Positions 36,366-43,933 of a stretch of DNA of 64,000 nt are shown here, one piece after another; the first letter of the stretch is position 1; every line of letters starts with the position of its first letter. This DNA is from PALSA-1316 sp964499365. GTDB lineage: Bacteria; Nitrospirota; Thermodesulfovibrionia; Thermodesulfovibrionales; UBA6898. Under the pieces are notes generated by a model that did no database searches, was not told the DNA's origin, and saw only the letters and a program-made list of their open reading frames with translations. A program made the position numbers and the translations under genes. The stretch spans positions 62,001 through 126,000 of the forward strand of contig CAZCKU010000012.1 in the NCBI GenBank assembly GCA_964499365.1. Reading direction: 5' to 3'.

Positions 36366-36446
36366 CTGGCGCCTCCGCTGGTACCTCTATATTTGCACTA
36401 AAAATAACATTCCGGGTTTATTAAATCCAGCATTTTTTCGGATATA

Positions 36447-36917
36447 TCAACGCTGTTTTTTTGCCGCCAGTTCCTCCCGGAGTCTTCCGATACTCTTCTT
36501 CAGAACAGGGTGCACCTTGCCCGGGGCTATTTCGGCCAGAGGCCGCAGGACGAAATCACGCTCATGCATCAGGGGATGGGGGACGGTAAGCCCTTCGGTT
36601 TCTATCCTGAGGTCATCATAGAGGAGGATATCGAGATCAATGATGCGGGGTCCCCATTTCTCTGCCCGGTTCCGGCCCATCGCGTTTTCGATCTTCATGA
36701 GCAGTGCAAGAAACTGAAGCGGCAGAAGGCCTGTTTCGACCTCTGCCGCCATGTTGATGAAACGGGGCTGGTCAGTCAGCCCCCAAGGTTCTGTCTCGAT
36801 CAGCGAAGACTTCCGGACGACGCTGATGCCATGTTCCCCGAGAAGCCTGAGCGCCTCGAGGCAGTTTTTCTCCCTGTCTCCGAGGTTTGACCCGAGACCC
36901 AGATAGACGACAGCCAA
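36447..36917 (-). CDS. folK: 2-amino-4-hydroxy-6-hydroxymethyldihydropteridine pyrophosphokinase
   Basis: HPPK of folate synthesis, 156 residues, transferring pyrophosphate from ATP to the pterin. Marks: YLGLGSNLGDRE at the N-terminus and the signature E-x-x-x-G-R-x-R followed by WGPRIIDLDILLYDD with the Mg-binding Asp pair, then HPLMHERDFVLRPL. The start is TTG 36917, 9 bp after the dapL stop. Usually next to folP/folB; here it follows dapL instead. Confidence 0.93.
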   Translation of the reverse strand: MAVVYLGLGSNLGDREKNCLEALRLLGEHGISVVRKSSLIETEPWGLTDQPRFINMAAEVETGLLPLQFLALLMKIENAMGRNRAEKWGPRIIDLDILLYDDLRIETEGLTVPHPLMHERDFVLRPLAEIAPGKVHPVLKKSIGRLREELAAKKQR

Positions 36918-36925
36918 CCCGTTGG

Positions 36926-38101
36926 TTACAGGATCTTCCTGATCCGTTCGACCGCCTCTTTGATCCGCTCAGACGGGACGGTCAGGGCAAACCGTATGTA
37001 GCCTTCGCCAGGGGCGCCGAATCCGTTGCCGGGTGTTCCGAGTACGCCTGCCTTTTCGAGGAGGTGTGCCACGAAGCTTGCGGAGTCATATCCCTTCGGC
37101 ACCCTGGCCCAGAGGTAGAAGCTCGCCTCGGGCTTTGTCACGGACATGCCCAGGCCGATGAGGCCGCTGTACAGGACATCCCGGCGCTCCTGATAGATCT
37201 TCCTGATATCCGCTAGGATCTTGTCATCCGTCTCCAGCGCAACGATCGAGGCCTCCTGGACCGCCTGGAAAACACCGGAGTCGAGGTTGGACTTGATCTT
37301 GCCGAGGCCGGCGATCACCTTGCTGTTGCCCACGGCAAACCCTATCCTCCAGCCGGTCATGTTGTAGGTCTTCGAAAGCGAGTGGAACTCTATCCCGACC
37401 TCTTTTGCCCCGTCGATCTCCATAAAGCTCAGGGGCTTTTTCCCGTCGTAATAGACCTCGCTGTATGCCGCGTCGTGGCAGACGATGATGTTATATTTCA
37501 GGGCTATCCTGATAACGTCTTCATAGAACTCCCGGGGGGCGCAGGCCGAGGTCGGGTTGTTCGGATAATTGATGAACATCAGCCTGGCCCTTTTCAGTAC
37601 GTCTTCAGGGATGGCGCTGAAGTCCGGCAGGAATTTATGGTCCTCGGTGAGAGGCATGATATAGCTTTCTCCGCCGGCAAACAGCGTGCTGACCGGGTAT
37701 ACGGGGTATCCGGGCGAAGGCACCAGGACAACGTCACCGGGTTCGACAAAGGCCAGCGGTATGTGGCCGATGCCCTCCTTCGAGCCGATCAGGGAAAGGA
37801 CCTCTGTCTTCGGGTCGAGGTTGACGCTGAAGCGGCTCCTGTACCAGGCTGCCACCGCCTCCCGGAACGAAAGCATGCCTTCGTAGGAGGGATAGCGGTG
37901 ATGTTCGGGCTTCTCCACGGCGAGCTTCATTGCATTGACAATGTGGGCAGGCGTCGGCAGGTCCGGGTCTCCGATGCTCATATCGATGACGTCAACGCCC
38001 CGTGCCTTTGCCTCCTGCTTCATCAGGTCGATTGTCGCAAAGAGATAGGGCGGGAGACTCTTGACGCGCGATGCCATTTCTACGGAAATCTCAGGTTTCA
38101 A
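36926..38101 (-). CDS. dapL: LL-diaminopimelate aminotransferase-type enzyme
   Basis: Fold type I aminotransferase of about 391 residues. Marks: MSIGDPDLPTP, YPNNPTSA, the PLP lysine in SLSKTYNMTGWRIGFAVG, and a C-terminal substrate Arg in YIRFALTVP. The opening EISVEMASRVKSLPPYLFATID is typical of DapL, which makes LL-diaminopimelate from tetrahydrodipicolinate in one step for lysine and peptidoglycan. The frame opens at 38164, but TTG 38101 has GGAGG five bases upstream and gives a family-like N-terminus. Some relatives are alanine/aspartate aminotransferases, so substrate is inferred. Confidence 0.85.
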   Translation of the reverse strand: MKPEISVEMASRVKSLPPYLFATIDLMKQEAKARGVDVIDMSIGDPDLPTPAHIVNAMKLAVEKPEHHRYPSYEGMLSFREAVAAWYRSRFSVNLDPKTEVLSLIGSKEGIGHIPLAFVEPGDVVLVPSPGYPVYPVSTLFAGGESYIMPLTEDHKFLPDFSAIPEDVLKRARLMFINYPNNPTSACAPREFYEDVIRIALKYNIIVCHDAAYSEVYYDGKKPLSFMEIDGAKEVGIEFHSLSKTYNMTGWRIGFAVGNSKVIAGLGKIKSNLDSGVFQAVQEASIVALETDDKILADIRKIYQERRDVLYSGLIGLGMSVTKPEASFYLWARVPKGYDSASFVAHLLEKAGVLGTPGNGFGAPGEGYIRFALTVPSERIKEAVERIRKIL

Positions 38102-38172
38102 CGGTACCTCCGGGTGTTTTTTTCCTTCTATTATATCCGAACGTCTTCCAATTGTGGAAGGCATCTGCCGGA

Positions 38173-39951
38173 TTAACCGGCCGACGAAAGACCCCTGATC
38201 TCCTTGAACAGCTCCATGGAGGCCCTCTTCGGGCCTTCCTGTTCATAGCCCCCGATGCCCAGACGGGTCCTTATCTGGCCCACCCGTACACCGGTCCTGA
38301 ACAGATGGTCAAAATATGCGGTGGCGATCTTCTCGTGATCTTCTCTGCGCTGGGGCGCCCCAAAGGGGTTTGCAAAATAGGTATGCACCAGACCTTTTTC
38401 GTCCGTGGTCCCCTTTGCAAGTCTCGCGGCAGATCTGAAAACCGACAGCGCCTCTGCGGCGTCCGGGAAGAATTCTATCGCCGGGATGTCCTCATTGACC
38501 GGTTCGTAATTATTGGCATACAGGACCATATGCACCGGGTAGCCCTTTACGATATGATGGTACCGGGTGATCGGCATGATGAGCCTGGCGTTCGTCTTGT
38601 CGGGGTTCATGAAGATGCTCCTGTCTATTTCCTCATAGGCATAGCCTGCCTGCAGGTCGTCGAGCCTCACAAACGCCCCAATCTCGGTGCCATAGCCGAC
38701 AACCGTACCGCTGTTGTCCAGCCCCAGGGACCCCATATCATCGAATATGATCGTCATCTCGCAGATATGCTCGTCGGCCAGCAGGCGCAGGGCCTCGATT
38801 GTTTCGGACTTGCCGGCGCCGCTGTCCCCCACGATGATGACATTTGCCGAGACGCCGTCCTTGAGTTTGATGCATACCATGGCCCCGTGCAGCGGCAGAC
38901 GGTTCCTGCTGAGCATTGCGATATTGTGGAGGGTAAGGGTCATCTTCTTGAAATATCCGAAATAATCGACCTCCTCGGAATGTCTGACCAGCCCGACCAG
39001 CATGTTGCTCTGCCTGTCTTCGTAAAAGACGGTGTCTCCCGGGAGTTCGCCGGTCAGACCGAAGACCAGGACAAGGTCCGGGGATCTGCCTTCGATCTCC
39101 TCGTAGTCCGCTATCTCAAAGAGATTGCAGAGGGACAGGGCGATGGATATGAAGTCATGATGAAAATAGATGAACGCAGTGAGGTCGCCGACCTTGGCGG
39201 GAAAGCAGTACCAGTCCGCGGCGTTCAGGGAGAGCATGCCCTGGTGAAGATCCGCAATCTCCTCAAACCTCCCCTTCCGCTTGTTCATGACAGGGTAGAG
39301 GATGACCGGAGGCTCAATGAGTGCCAGACGTATAAAGGGAACGTGCAGGAGGTTTTCATACAGCGCAGGGCAGGCCCACTCGATCTTTTCGAGGAGCATG
39401 CCCATATTCGCCCCGGCAGGCAGCTGGCGGTAGACGCGGGGGTTCTTGCCGGTCAGGTTTTCGCTGATGCGGCGGTAGACATAGAGAACGAGGTTTTTGA
39501 ATTCCTCGTTGGACTTGATGAATTGTGCATGGTGGAGGCTGTTCTTCGCATATTTCGAACGCATCGGAGCTTCAAGATAGATAAAGCGCTCAAACCTTCT
39601 CCAGAAGTTATAGAGACCCTCCATGAGTTCAAACAGCTTCTCCTTATCCGAAAGTACCGGATCATATTCGCTGTTCATGGCCGAAATTTCTTCAGCGGTG
39701 TGGCTCGCAAGCAGCCTGAAGAGGTTCGCCATATACCCCGGCATGTCGGCCCGTCCGACCGTCGTCAGCCGTTCGTTCAGAAAGGCGAAAAGCGAGCTTC
39801 CCCGGGAGGCTATCCTTTCCAGGAAGCGTTCGACGATCTCGGCAAAAAGGTCGCTCCGGAGAAGTCTTTCGGGGGTCTCGCAATAGATGGTCGAATAGTC
39901 GAAGATGACCTTCCCCCGGGTGATGACATAGGGTTTTTTTGCTGTCGGCAT
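38173..39951 (-). CDS. HPr kinase/PEP carboxykinase-superfamily ATPase of unknown role
   Basis: A 592-residue protein. The first 320 residues are unrecognised, helical and rich in aromatic residues. From about 340 there is an ATPase domain with a P-loop GDSGAGKSET (about residue 392), an acidic metal-binding pair in IIFDDMGSLG, and downstream MPITRYHHIVKG. This order of motifs resembles HPr kinase and ATP-dependent PEP carboxykinase. True PEPCK is shorter and has different substrate motifs, so I expect a kinase or phosphotransferase with unknown target. It lies 71 bp upstream of dapL on the same strand. Confidence 0.7.
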   Translation of the reverse strand: MPTAKKPYVITRGKVIFDYSTIYCETPERLLRSDLFAEIVERFLERIASRGSSLFAFLNERLTTVGRADMPGYMANLFRLLASHTAEEISAMNSEYDPVLSDKEKLFELMEGLYNFWRRFERFIYLEAPMRSKYAKNSLHHAQFIKSNEEFKNLVLYVYRRISENLTGKNPRVYRQLPAGANMGMLLEKIEWACPALYENLLHVPFIRLALIEPPVILYPVMNKRKGRFEEIADLHQGMLSLNAADWYCFPAKVGDLTAFIYFHHDFISIALSLCNLFEIADYEEIEGRSPDLVLVFGLTGELPGDTVFYEDRQSNMLVGLVRHSEEVDYFGYFKKMTLTLHNIAMLSRNRLPLHGAMVCIKLKDGVSANVIIVGDSGAGKSETIEALRLLADEHICEMTIIFDDMGSLGLDNSGTVVGYGTEIGAFVRLDDLQAGYAYEEIDRSIFMNPDKTNARLIMPITRYHHIVKGYPVHMVLYANNYEPVNEDIPAIEFFPDAAEALSVFRSAARLAKGTTDEKGLVHTYFANPFGAPQRREDHEKIATAYFDHLFRTGVRVGQIRTRLGIGGYEQEGPKRASMELFKEIRGLSSAG

Positions 39952-40124
39952 AGGGTTATACTCCTGTGTGCTGCATCGGGATATATGGTAGTTTACGGCA
40001 AGGGGGCCGAAGAAAACACGGACCTTATCGGCCTATAGTTTAATTTCATAGGCGGTTGTCTCCATTTTTGCTTTGACAAATGAGGCGGTTTGCTTTTTAA
40101 ATAGAGGAAAACCATGCGTGTACG

Positions 40125-41093
40125 ATGAGCAGAAAGAACTGGGAAGATTATTTTGAGGCGGTCAGGAAGCAGGAATGGCGCTCCGCGCGTGACGTCCTGA
40201 ACGATATCGCCCCGGCTGATCCCGCGAACCCCCTGGTCTATCTCAGGCTGGGGGATGTCTGCCAGCGTCTCGGCGATACGAACGGCGCGGTGAAGGCGTA
40301 TCACCAGTCCGCGCATATGCAGAGCCTTGCGGGGTTCAATCACAAGGCGCTCGCCCTCTATAAGATTATTCTCCGGATCAGGCCGGATGACGCCGAGGCC
40401 CTCAGCAGGTCGGGTGCTCTGATGAAAGAGCTGGACACTGCCAGGGCCCCCCGGTTCACCCCGCCGCAGCCCAGCGAACCACAGCCGGAGCAGCTGCCGG
40501 CCGCTGCCCTGCCCGGGGCTGTTCCTCCTTCGCAGGGCAGCGCCGCGAATCCGGACGATGCGGTGATCGGGGGGGCAGGCATCGCGTCGATCGAAGAGAT
40601 GTTTTCATCTCTGGAGGATGCGGGTCTCCGCAAAACCCTGGATGACCTGATGGTCCCGCTTTCTGAGCGGCAGGCTGCCGCTTCCCCGGTATCAGAACTC
40701 TTCGAGGGCATGTCCGAGGACGAGATCAATACGTTCTATGAGGGGCTTGAGGTCAGGTCGTATCCGGACGGGACGGTTGTGATCGAGGAGGGTGATTCTG
40801 GGGATTCCCTGTTCATGATCCGATCGGGGGCCGCGCGGGTTGTGGCCCATATGTTCGGCAGGGCGATAGAACTTGCCCGGCTGGTGGACGGAGACCTGTT
40901 CGGAGAGGTGGCCTTTCTGACCGGCCGGCCCAGGACAGCCTCGGTCGTCGCTGACGGGCCCCTTGAGGTGTACGAGATGACACGCCTTGACGTCGAGCCG
41001 CTGATCGAGAGAAACCCCGGGATCATGTCGCGGCTTGAGGGTTTCTATGAGACCCGCGTCAGGGACACCGTCAACAAGATCCTTCCGAAATAG
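40125..41093 (+). CDS. TPR and cyclic nucleotide-binding domain protein
   Basis: A 322-residue cytoplasmic protein. TPR helices at about 5-105 (VYLRLGDVCQRLGDTNGAVKAYHQSA), a Pro/Ala-rich linker (about 108-145), and a C-terminal cNMP-binding domain (about 185-315). The phosphate-binding cassette reads FGEVAFLTGRPRTASV, keeping the Glu and Arg that bind cAMP/cGMP. There is no DNA-binding or enzymatic output, so it likely acts by protein contact through the TPRs. It ends 15 bp from the convergent hgcB gene. Confidence 0.87.
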   Translation: MSRKNWEDYFEAVRKQEWRSARDVLNDIAPADPANPLVYLRLGDVCQRLGDTNGAVKAYHQSAHMQSLAGFNHKALALYKIILRIRPDDAEALSRSGALMKELDTARAPRFTPPQPSEPQPEQLPAAALPGAVPPSQGSAANPDDAVIGGAGIASIEEMFSSLEDAGLRKTLDDLMVPLSERQAAASPVSELFEGMSEDEINTFYEGLEVRSYPDGTVVIEEGDSGDSLFMIRSGAARVVAHMFGRAIELARLVDGDLFGEVAFLTGRPRTASVVADGPLEVYEMTRLDVEPLIERNPGIMSRLEGFYETRVRDTVNKILPK

Positions 41094-41108
41094 CCCCGGG
41101 AACAGGAG

Positions 41109-41417
41109 TCAGCAGCAGCTGCCGGAATTGCCCTTGTCCCTGTTCGGCCCGCTGCAGTCACAGGACGGCTCTCCCCCGGTTATCATGCTGTTGATGAGCG
41201 CGGCGGCGCAGCCCACTCCCTTGTCGACGACAAGCGCTCCGAAGGCACAGTTGGCGACGCAGGCCCCGCATTCCATGCACCTGTCCCTGTCGAGGATTGC
41301 CGCCTTCCTTTCTTTGAGCCCGAAGACCCTGTGGGGGCAGACTTCAAGACAGGTTCCGCAGCCGGTACACTTCTCAGCCAGCAGTTCAATGCTTGCGACG
41401 CTCTTGAGATATTTCAC
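41109..41417 (-). CDS. hgcB: HgcB-type ferredoxin for mercury methylation
   Basis: A 102-residue two-cluster ferredoxin. First [4Fe-4S] motif: Cys17, 20, 23, 27 (CTGCGTCLEVCPHRVF); second: Cys47, 50, 53, 57 (CMECGACVANC). Beyond these are the marks of HgcB: a lone Cys70 in GVGCAAALI and a terminal vicinal pair Cys101-Cys102. HgcB is known to reduce the HgcA corrinoid and to take part in Hg(II) handling. I place the start at GTG 41417 rather than ATG 41429: GGAGG lies five bases before it, it overlaps the hgcA stop as GTGA, and the N-terminus then matches relatives (KYLKSV). Confidence 0.92.
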   Translation of the reverse strand: MKYLKSVASIELLAEKCTGCGTCLEVCPHRVFGLKERKAAILDRDRCMECGACVANCAFGALVVDKGVGCAAALINSMITGGEPSCDCSGPNRDKGNSGSCC

Positions 41418-42607
41418 AGAAGCCTCCATTCTCCCAGTTTATATATGACCAGCAGGGCAGCAGAAACGATCACCCCGAGGATATAGAGCGGGACGGTAAT
41501 CCTCAATTCTTTTTTGACCCCTGACATGCCGGTGAACGTGGTCGACCCGGTGAACTGCAGTGCAATGTATGAACTGGCCAGGGGGAAAAAGAGATACGTA
41601 AAGATCCTGAGTACCGTATCCTGCCCGCCGGCCGCTGCATGGAACGGACCGAACCGGTCGAAAAGCAGGACCGAGAGCATGCCGACAAGCCACCCCTTCA
41701 GCGCAAAGGACCTGACCGGAATCCAGGGAAGCAGCAGAGGGGTGAACAGGGCACCTGCAAGGATCGAGAGCAGGCCGAGGATCAGAAATGGCCCGCCTCC
41801 GGATAGCGCGTCCCTGAAAATAATGCCGTGCGGCCGGAGGCCGAAGGCAAGGAGTATGATCAGGGCATACCAGGGATAGTATTTCTTCAGGGAAGGGTTG
41901 ATCTCCATGGGCGTGAGGACCAGCCTGTCGACGAGCGGGAATGTTATGGTCCTCATCTCCTCTGTTGCATGATACGCCGAGGCGATATAGGCCGGAATAT
42001 CTTCAGCGCGCACCGGGCCGAAATAAACCCTGAACCCCGTGGCCTTTCTGACCAGATGGCCGCTGGTACCGGGTGCGCCGAGCTGGGGGAGGATAATCCG
42101 GCGGTGATCGACGAGTCTATCCAGGTGAACACCGGTCATGCGCCTGATCAATTCATCGGTTCCGAAGGTGCCTTTACCCGCGGCGCACCAGACATTGATC
42201 CCGTGTGTGTCGAGCACGAGCACCCAGACGTCAAGGCCTTTCAGGGCCTTTCTGAGGGTATCGAAGCTGAGTTTGTAGTTGGCGGAAACGAGGATGTCCG
42301 AGTCCCGGCCGGGTGAGCCGGCGGCATAGAGTCCCGGGGAGACGGTATAGCTGTTCCGGTAGGCGCTCGTCCGGCACCTGACATGTTCCTGATAGTCAGA
42401 GCGGGACAGATCGGTCGAGATGACAGGGACCTGTCCGACGTCAGTCCTGAGAACTCCGGTTATCCACGAAGGCCTCTGTTCAGCCGGAGCCGGGATGCAG
42501 CCGCAGGAGGAGGACTGACCCGCTGGACTGGTGCTGACCGGTGATGGTCCGCAGCAGGCTGACGGACCCTGATCTCCGGTTTGATTCCTGAATTTCAGCT
42601 CTGCCAT
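41414..42607 (-). CDS. hgcA: HgcA mercury-methylating corrinoid protein
   Basis: A 397-residue membrane-bound corrinoid protein that transfers a methyl group to Hg(II). The decisive mark is the cap-helix motif N-V-W-C-A-A-G-K (residues 138-145); Cys141 (42185-42187) is the lower-axial cobalt ligand in known HgcA. Other marks are ILPQLGAPG, YFGPVRAEDIPAYI and, in the C-terminal half, five predicted membrane helices (about 248-395). The N-terminal 45 residues are low-complexity with CC and CGC pairs. Start ATG 42607 overlaps the upstream stop (TAATG); the frame itself runs longer into the upstream gene. Coupled to hgcB by GTGA. Confidence 0.95.
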   Translation of the reverse strand: MAELKFRNQTGDQGPSACCGPSPVSTSPAGQSSSCGCIPAPAEQRPSWITGVLRTDVGQVPVISTDLSRSDYQEHVRCRTSAYRNSYTVSPGLYAAGSPGRDSDILVSANYKLSFDTLRKALKGLDVWVLVLDTHGINVWCAAGKGTFGTDELIRRMTGVHLDRLVDHRRIILPQLGAPGTSGHLVRKATGFRVYFGPVRAEDIPAYIASAYHATEEMRTITFPLVDRLVLTPMEINPSLKKYYPWYALIILLAFGLRPHGIIFRDALSGGGPFLILGLLSILAGALFTPLLLPWIPVRSFALKGWLVGMLSVLLFDRFGPFHAAAGGQDTVLRIFTYLFFPLASSYIALQFTGSTTFTGMSGVKKELRITVPLYILGVIVSAALLVIYKLGEWRLL

Positions 42608-42885
42608 TACAGGATCTCCCGCATGATCGGGCCGAGCTGGCCCTTGACCATTTCGACGAGGTTTTCGACCCTGATCAGGGTTATGCAGCAGACCTCCCCG
42701 TTTTTCTCCCAGCTGGTCACCGCCAGTTTGTCTCCTGCGCTGATCCCGGCTTTTTCCCTCAATTCCTTCGGCAGTACCATCTGTCCCCGTTCGTCGATGC
42801 TTACGATCGAATCGACCCGGCAGCACGAGGAGGTCTTCTCGCCGGGGATGCTGCTGCTCAGTGCGCTGCTTTTCTTCTTGCTCAT
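42607..42885 (-). CDS. hgcC: AbrB/SpoVT-like HgcAB-associated protein
   Basis: A 92-residue protein with a swapped-hairpin AbrB-type domain (VDSIVSIDERGQMVLPKELREKAG, then GDKLAVTSW), a paired-cysteine site before it (Cys21-Cys22) and a second pair after it (EVCCITLI). Such AbrB-like proteins with CC pairs are known as HgcAB-associated proteins. The cysteine pairs could sense or carry Hg(II); DNA binding is possible. Start ATG 42885 follows GAGGAG at good distance (the frame opens at 42927). Its stop overlaps the hgcA start, and it is the first gene behind the promoter at 42997-43025. The symbol hgcC is used loosely. Confidence 0.83.
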   Translation of the reverse strand: MSKKKSSALSSSIPGEKTSSCCRVDSIVSIDERGQMVLPKELREKAGISAGDKLAVTSWEKNGEVCCITLIRVENLVEMVKGQLGPIMREIL

Positions 42886-42984
42886 GGGCAACTCCTCATA
42901 TCTCCTGCTGCCGTGCGGCGGTAACATATTGCATATTGTTCGCTCTTCGGCAAGGGAGTCTGCAGGGATTTATTGCTTATCATG

Positions 42985-42996
42985 CTGATTAATCAG
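42985..42996. promoter_or_regulatory. Palindromic operator candidate of the hgc operon
   Basis: Perfect 12-bp palindrome CTGATTAATCAG directly abutting the -10 box on its downstream side, covering the expected transcription start. A bound protein would block polymerase. Confidence 0.6.
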
Positions 42997-43025
42997 ATTA
43001 TACTGAAATTACCCGGAAATGTCAA
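42997..43025 (-). promoter_or_regulatory. Consensus sigma-70 promoter of the hgc operon
   Basis: On the minus strand TTGACA (43020-43025), a 17-base spacer, and TATAAT (42997-43002): a perfect match at both boxes. The leader to the first ATG is about 105 bases. Confidence 0.88.
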
Positions 43026-43403
43026 AAAGGAGCCCGGCTCTGCGGCTGCGGCACGGCGGGGGCGTGATGCCCCGATCCCGGGACATGCACCTGCATGTCT
43101 CCCTGCAGTGAACGCCGCGCAACATCTGATGCAGATGCCCGCGTGCCCGGATTGAACCAGCCGGGGTGAAGCCGGACAACCTGATCAAGAAAATACCTTG
43201 AAGGTGCCGAGTTTGCCTGCTACACTTTAAGTGTCATCACACAGCCCGCCCTCTTGTGTCATTTGTAAGAATTTCCTGCCAGCCGCGGAAGGAGGTCCGG
43301 GCATTGGTGGGCGGAACAGAGTCTTTTATATTGATCAGCGCCGATGAACCACTCCGGCGAACGATAATCAGTGCATCAGCGAGTCGGGAAGGGAAGGATC
43401 AGG
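43026..43403. other. Intergenic region between hgc operon and small exported protein gene
   Basis: About 380 bp, GC-rich near 43050 and holding no supportable gene. Small frames on both strands have no family features. No clear promoter for the downstream gene was found. Confidence 0.4.
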
Positions 43404-43712
43404 ATGAATATCCGGAATTCATTGACAATACCGGCGATTACGATTTTGTGTCTGCTCGTCGTTCATGCGGTTGCTTCTGCAGAGGGTGAAATAACCATCA
43501 AGGGCGTGATCAAATCGGTGGATCTGGACATGAAGACTTTTGTCATCAGTGCCTATGACGGGAAAGAGGTCGTGGTTACCATTGGCGATCCCGCACTCGC
43601 CAAATTTGAAAAGGGTATCATCCGGGAAAATGACGAGGTTGTCGTCAGGTGTATCAGGGTGAACGAGAAACTGCAATCAATATCTTTCTTCAAAAAACCC
43701 CGTGGCAGCTGA
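43404..43712 (+). CDS. Small exported protein of unknown function
   Basis: A 102-residue protein with a signal peptide (about residues 1-26, ending VASA) and a mature beta-rich domain (GVIKSVDLDMKTFVISAYDG, then DEVVVRC) that looks OB-fold-like. ATG 43404 is preferred over the frame opening at 43371 because AGGATCAGG precedes it and the signal peptide then starts properly. Divergent from the hgc operon; no function assigned. Confidence 0.65.
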   Translation: MNIRNSLTIPAITILCLLVVHAVASAEGEITIKGVIKSVDLDMKTFVISAYDGKEVVVTIGDPALAKFEKGIIRENDEVVVRCIRVNEKLQSISFFKKPRGS

Positions 43713-43715
43713 TAA

Positions 43716-43768
43716 GTTCATGAATGTGCGTGACACATTCATGAACAGCAGCCGTGCGGAACACGGCT
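43716..43768. terminator. Two consecutive perfect hairpins
   Basis: First: a 13-bp inverted repeat GTTCATGAATGTG, loop CGTGA, complement (43716-43746). Second: AGCCGTG, loop CGGAA, CACGGCT (43750-43768). They begin 4 bp after the small exported-protein stop. Neither has a T run directly after it, so transcript-end protection or a protein-binding site is as likely as termination. Confidence 0.5.
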
Positions 43769-43933
43769 CACCTGTTATGCCTCTTTTCCCGTAGCTTTTC
43801 ACGTATTTTCGATATACAATACTACGCAGTGCCAGAACAATCTGAATAAAGGTCAGCTCAGGATGAGACCCCTGCTGTTCCCCCGCACAGGTACCATGCA
43901 TGCATGGCGATACGAATATACAGGAGATAGACA

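Noticed and set aside
38071..40038. A 655-codon open frame on the plus strand
   Set aside because: It lies opposite the HPr kinase/PEPCK-like gene and dapL start, has no family motif, and its composition is what the complement of a GC-rich gene gives.
42608..42826. N-terminal extension of hgcA inside the upstream gene
   Set aside because: The extra 73 residues are Arg/Gly-rich shadow of the AbrB-like gene; ATG 42607 with TAATG overlap explains the start.
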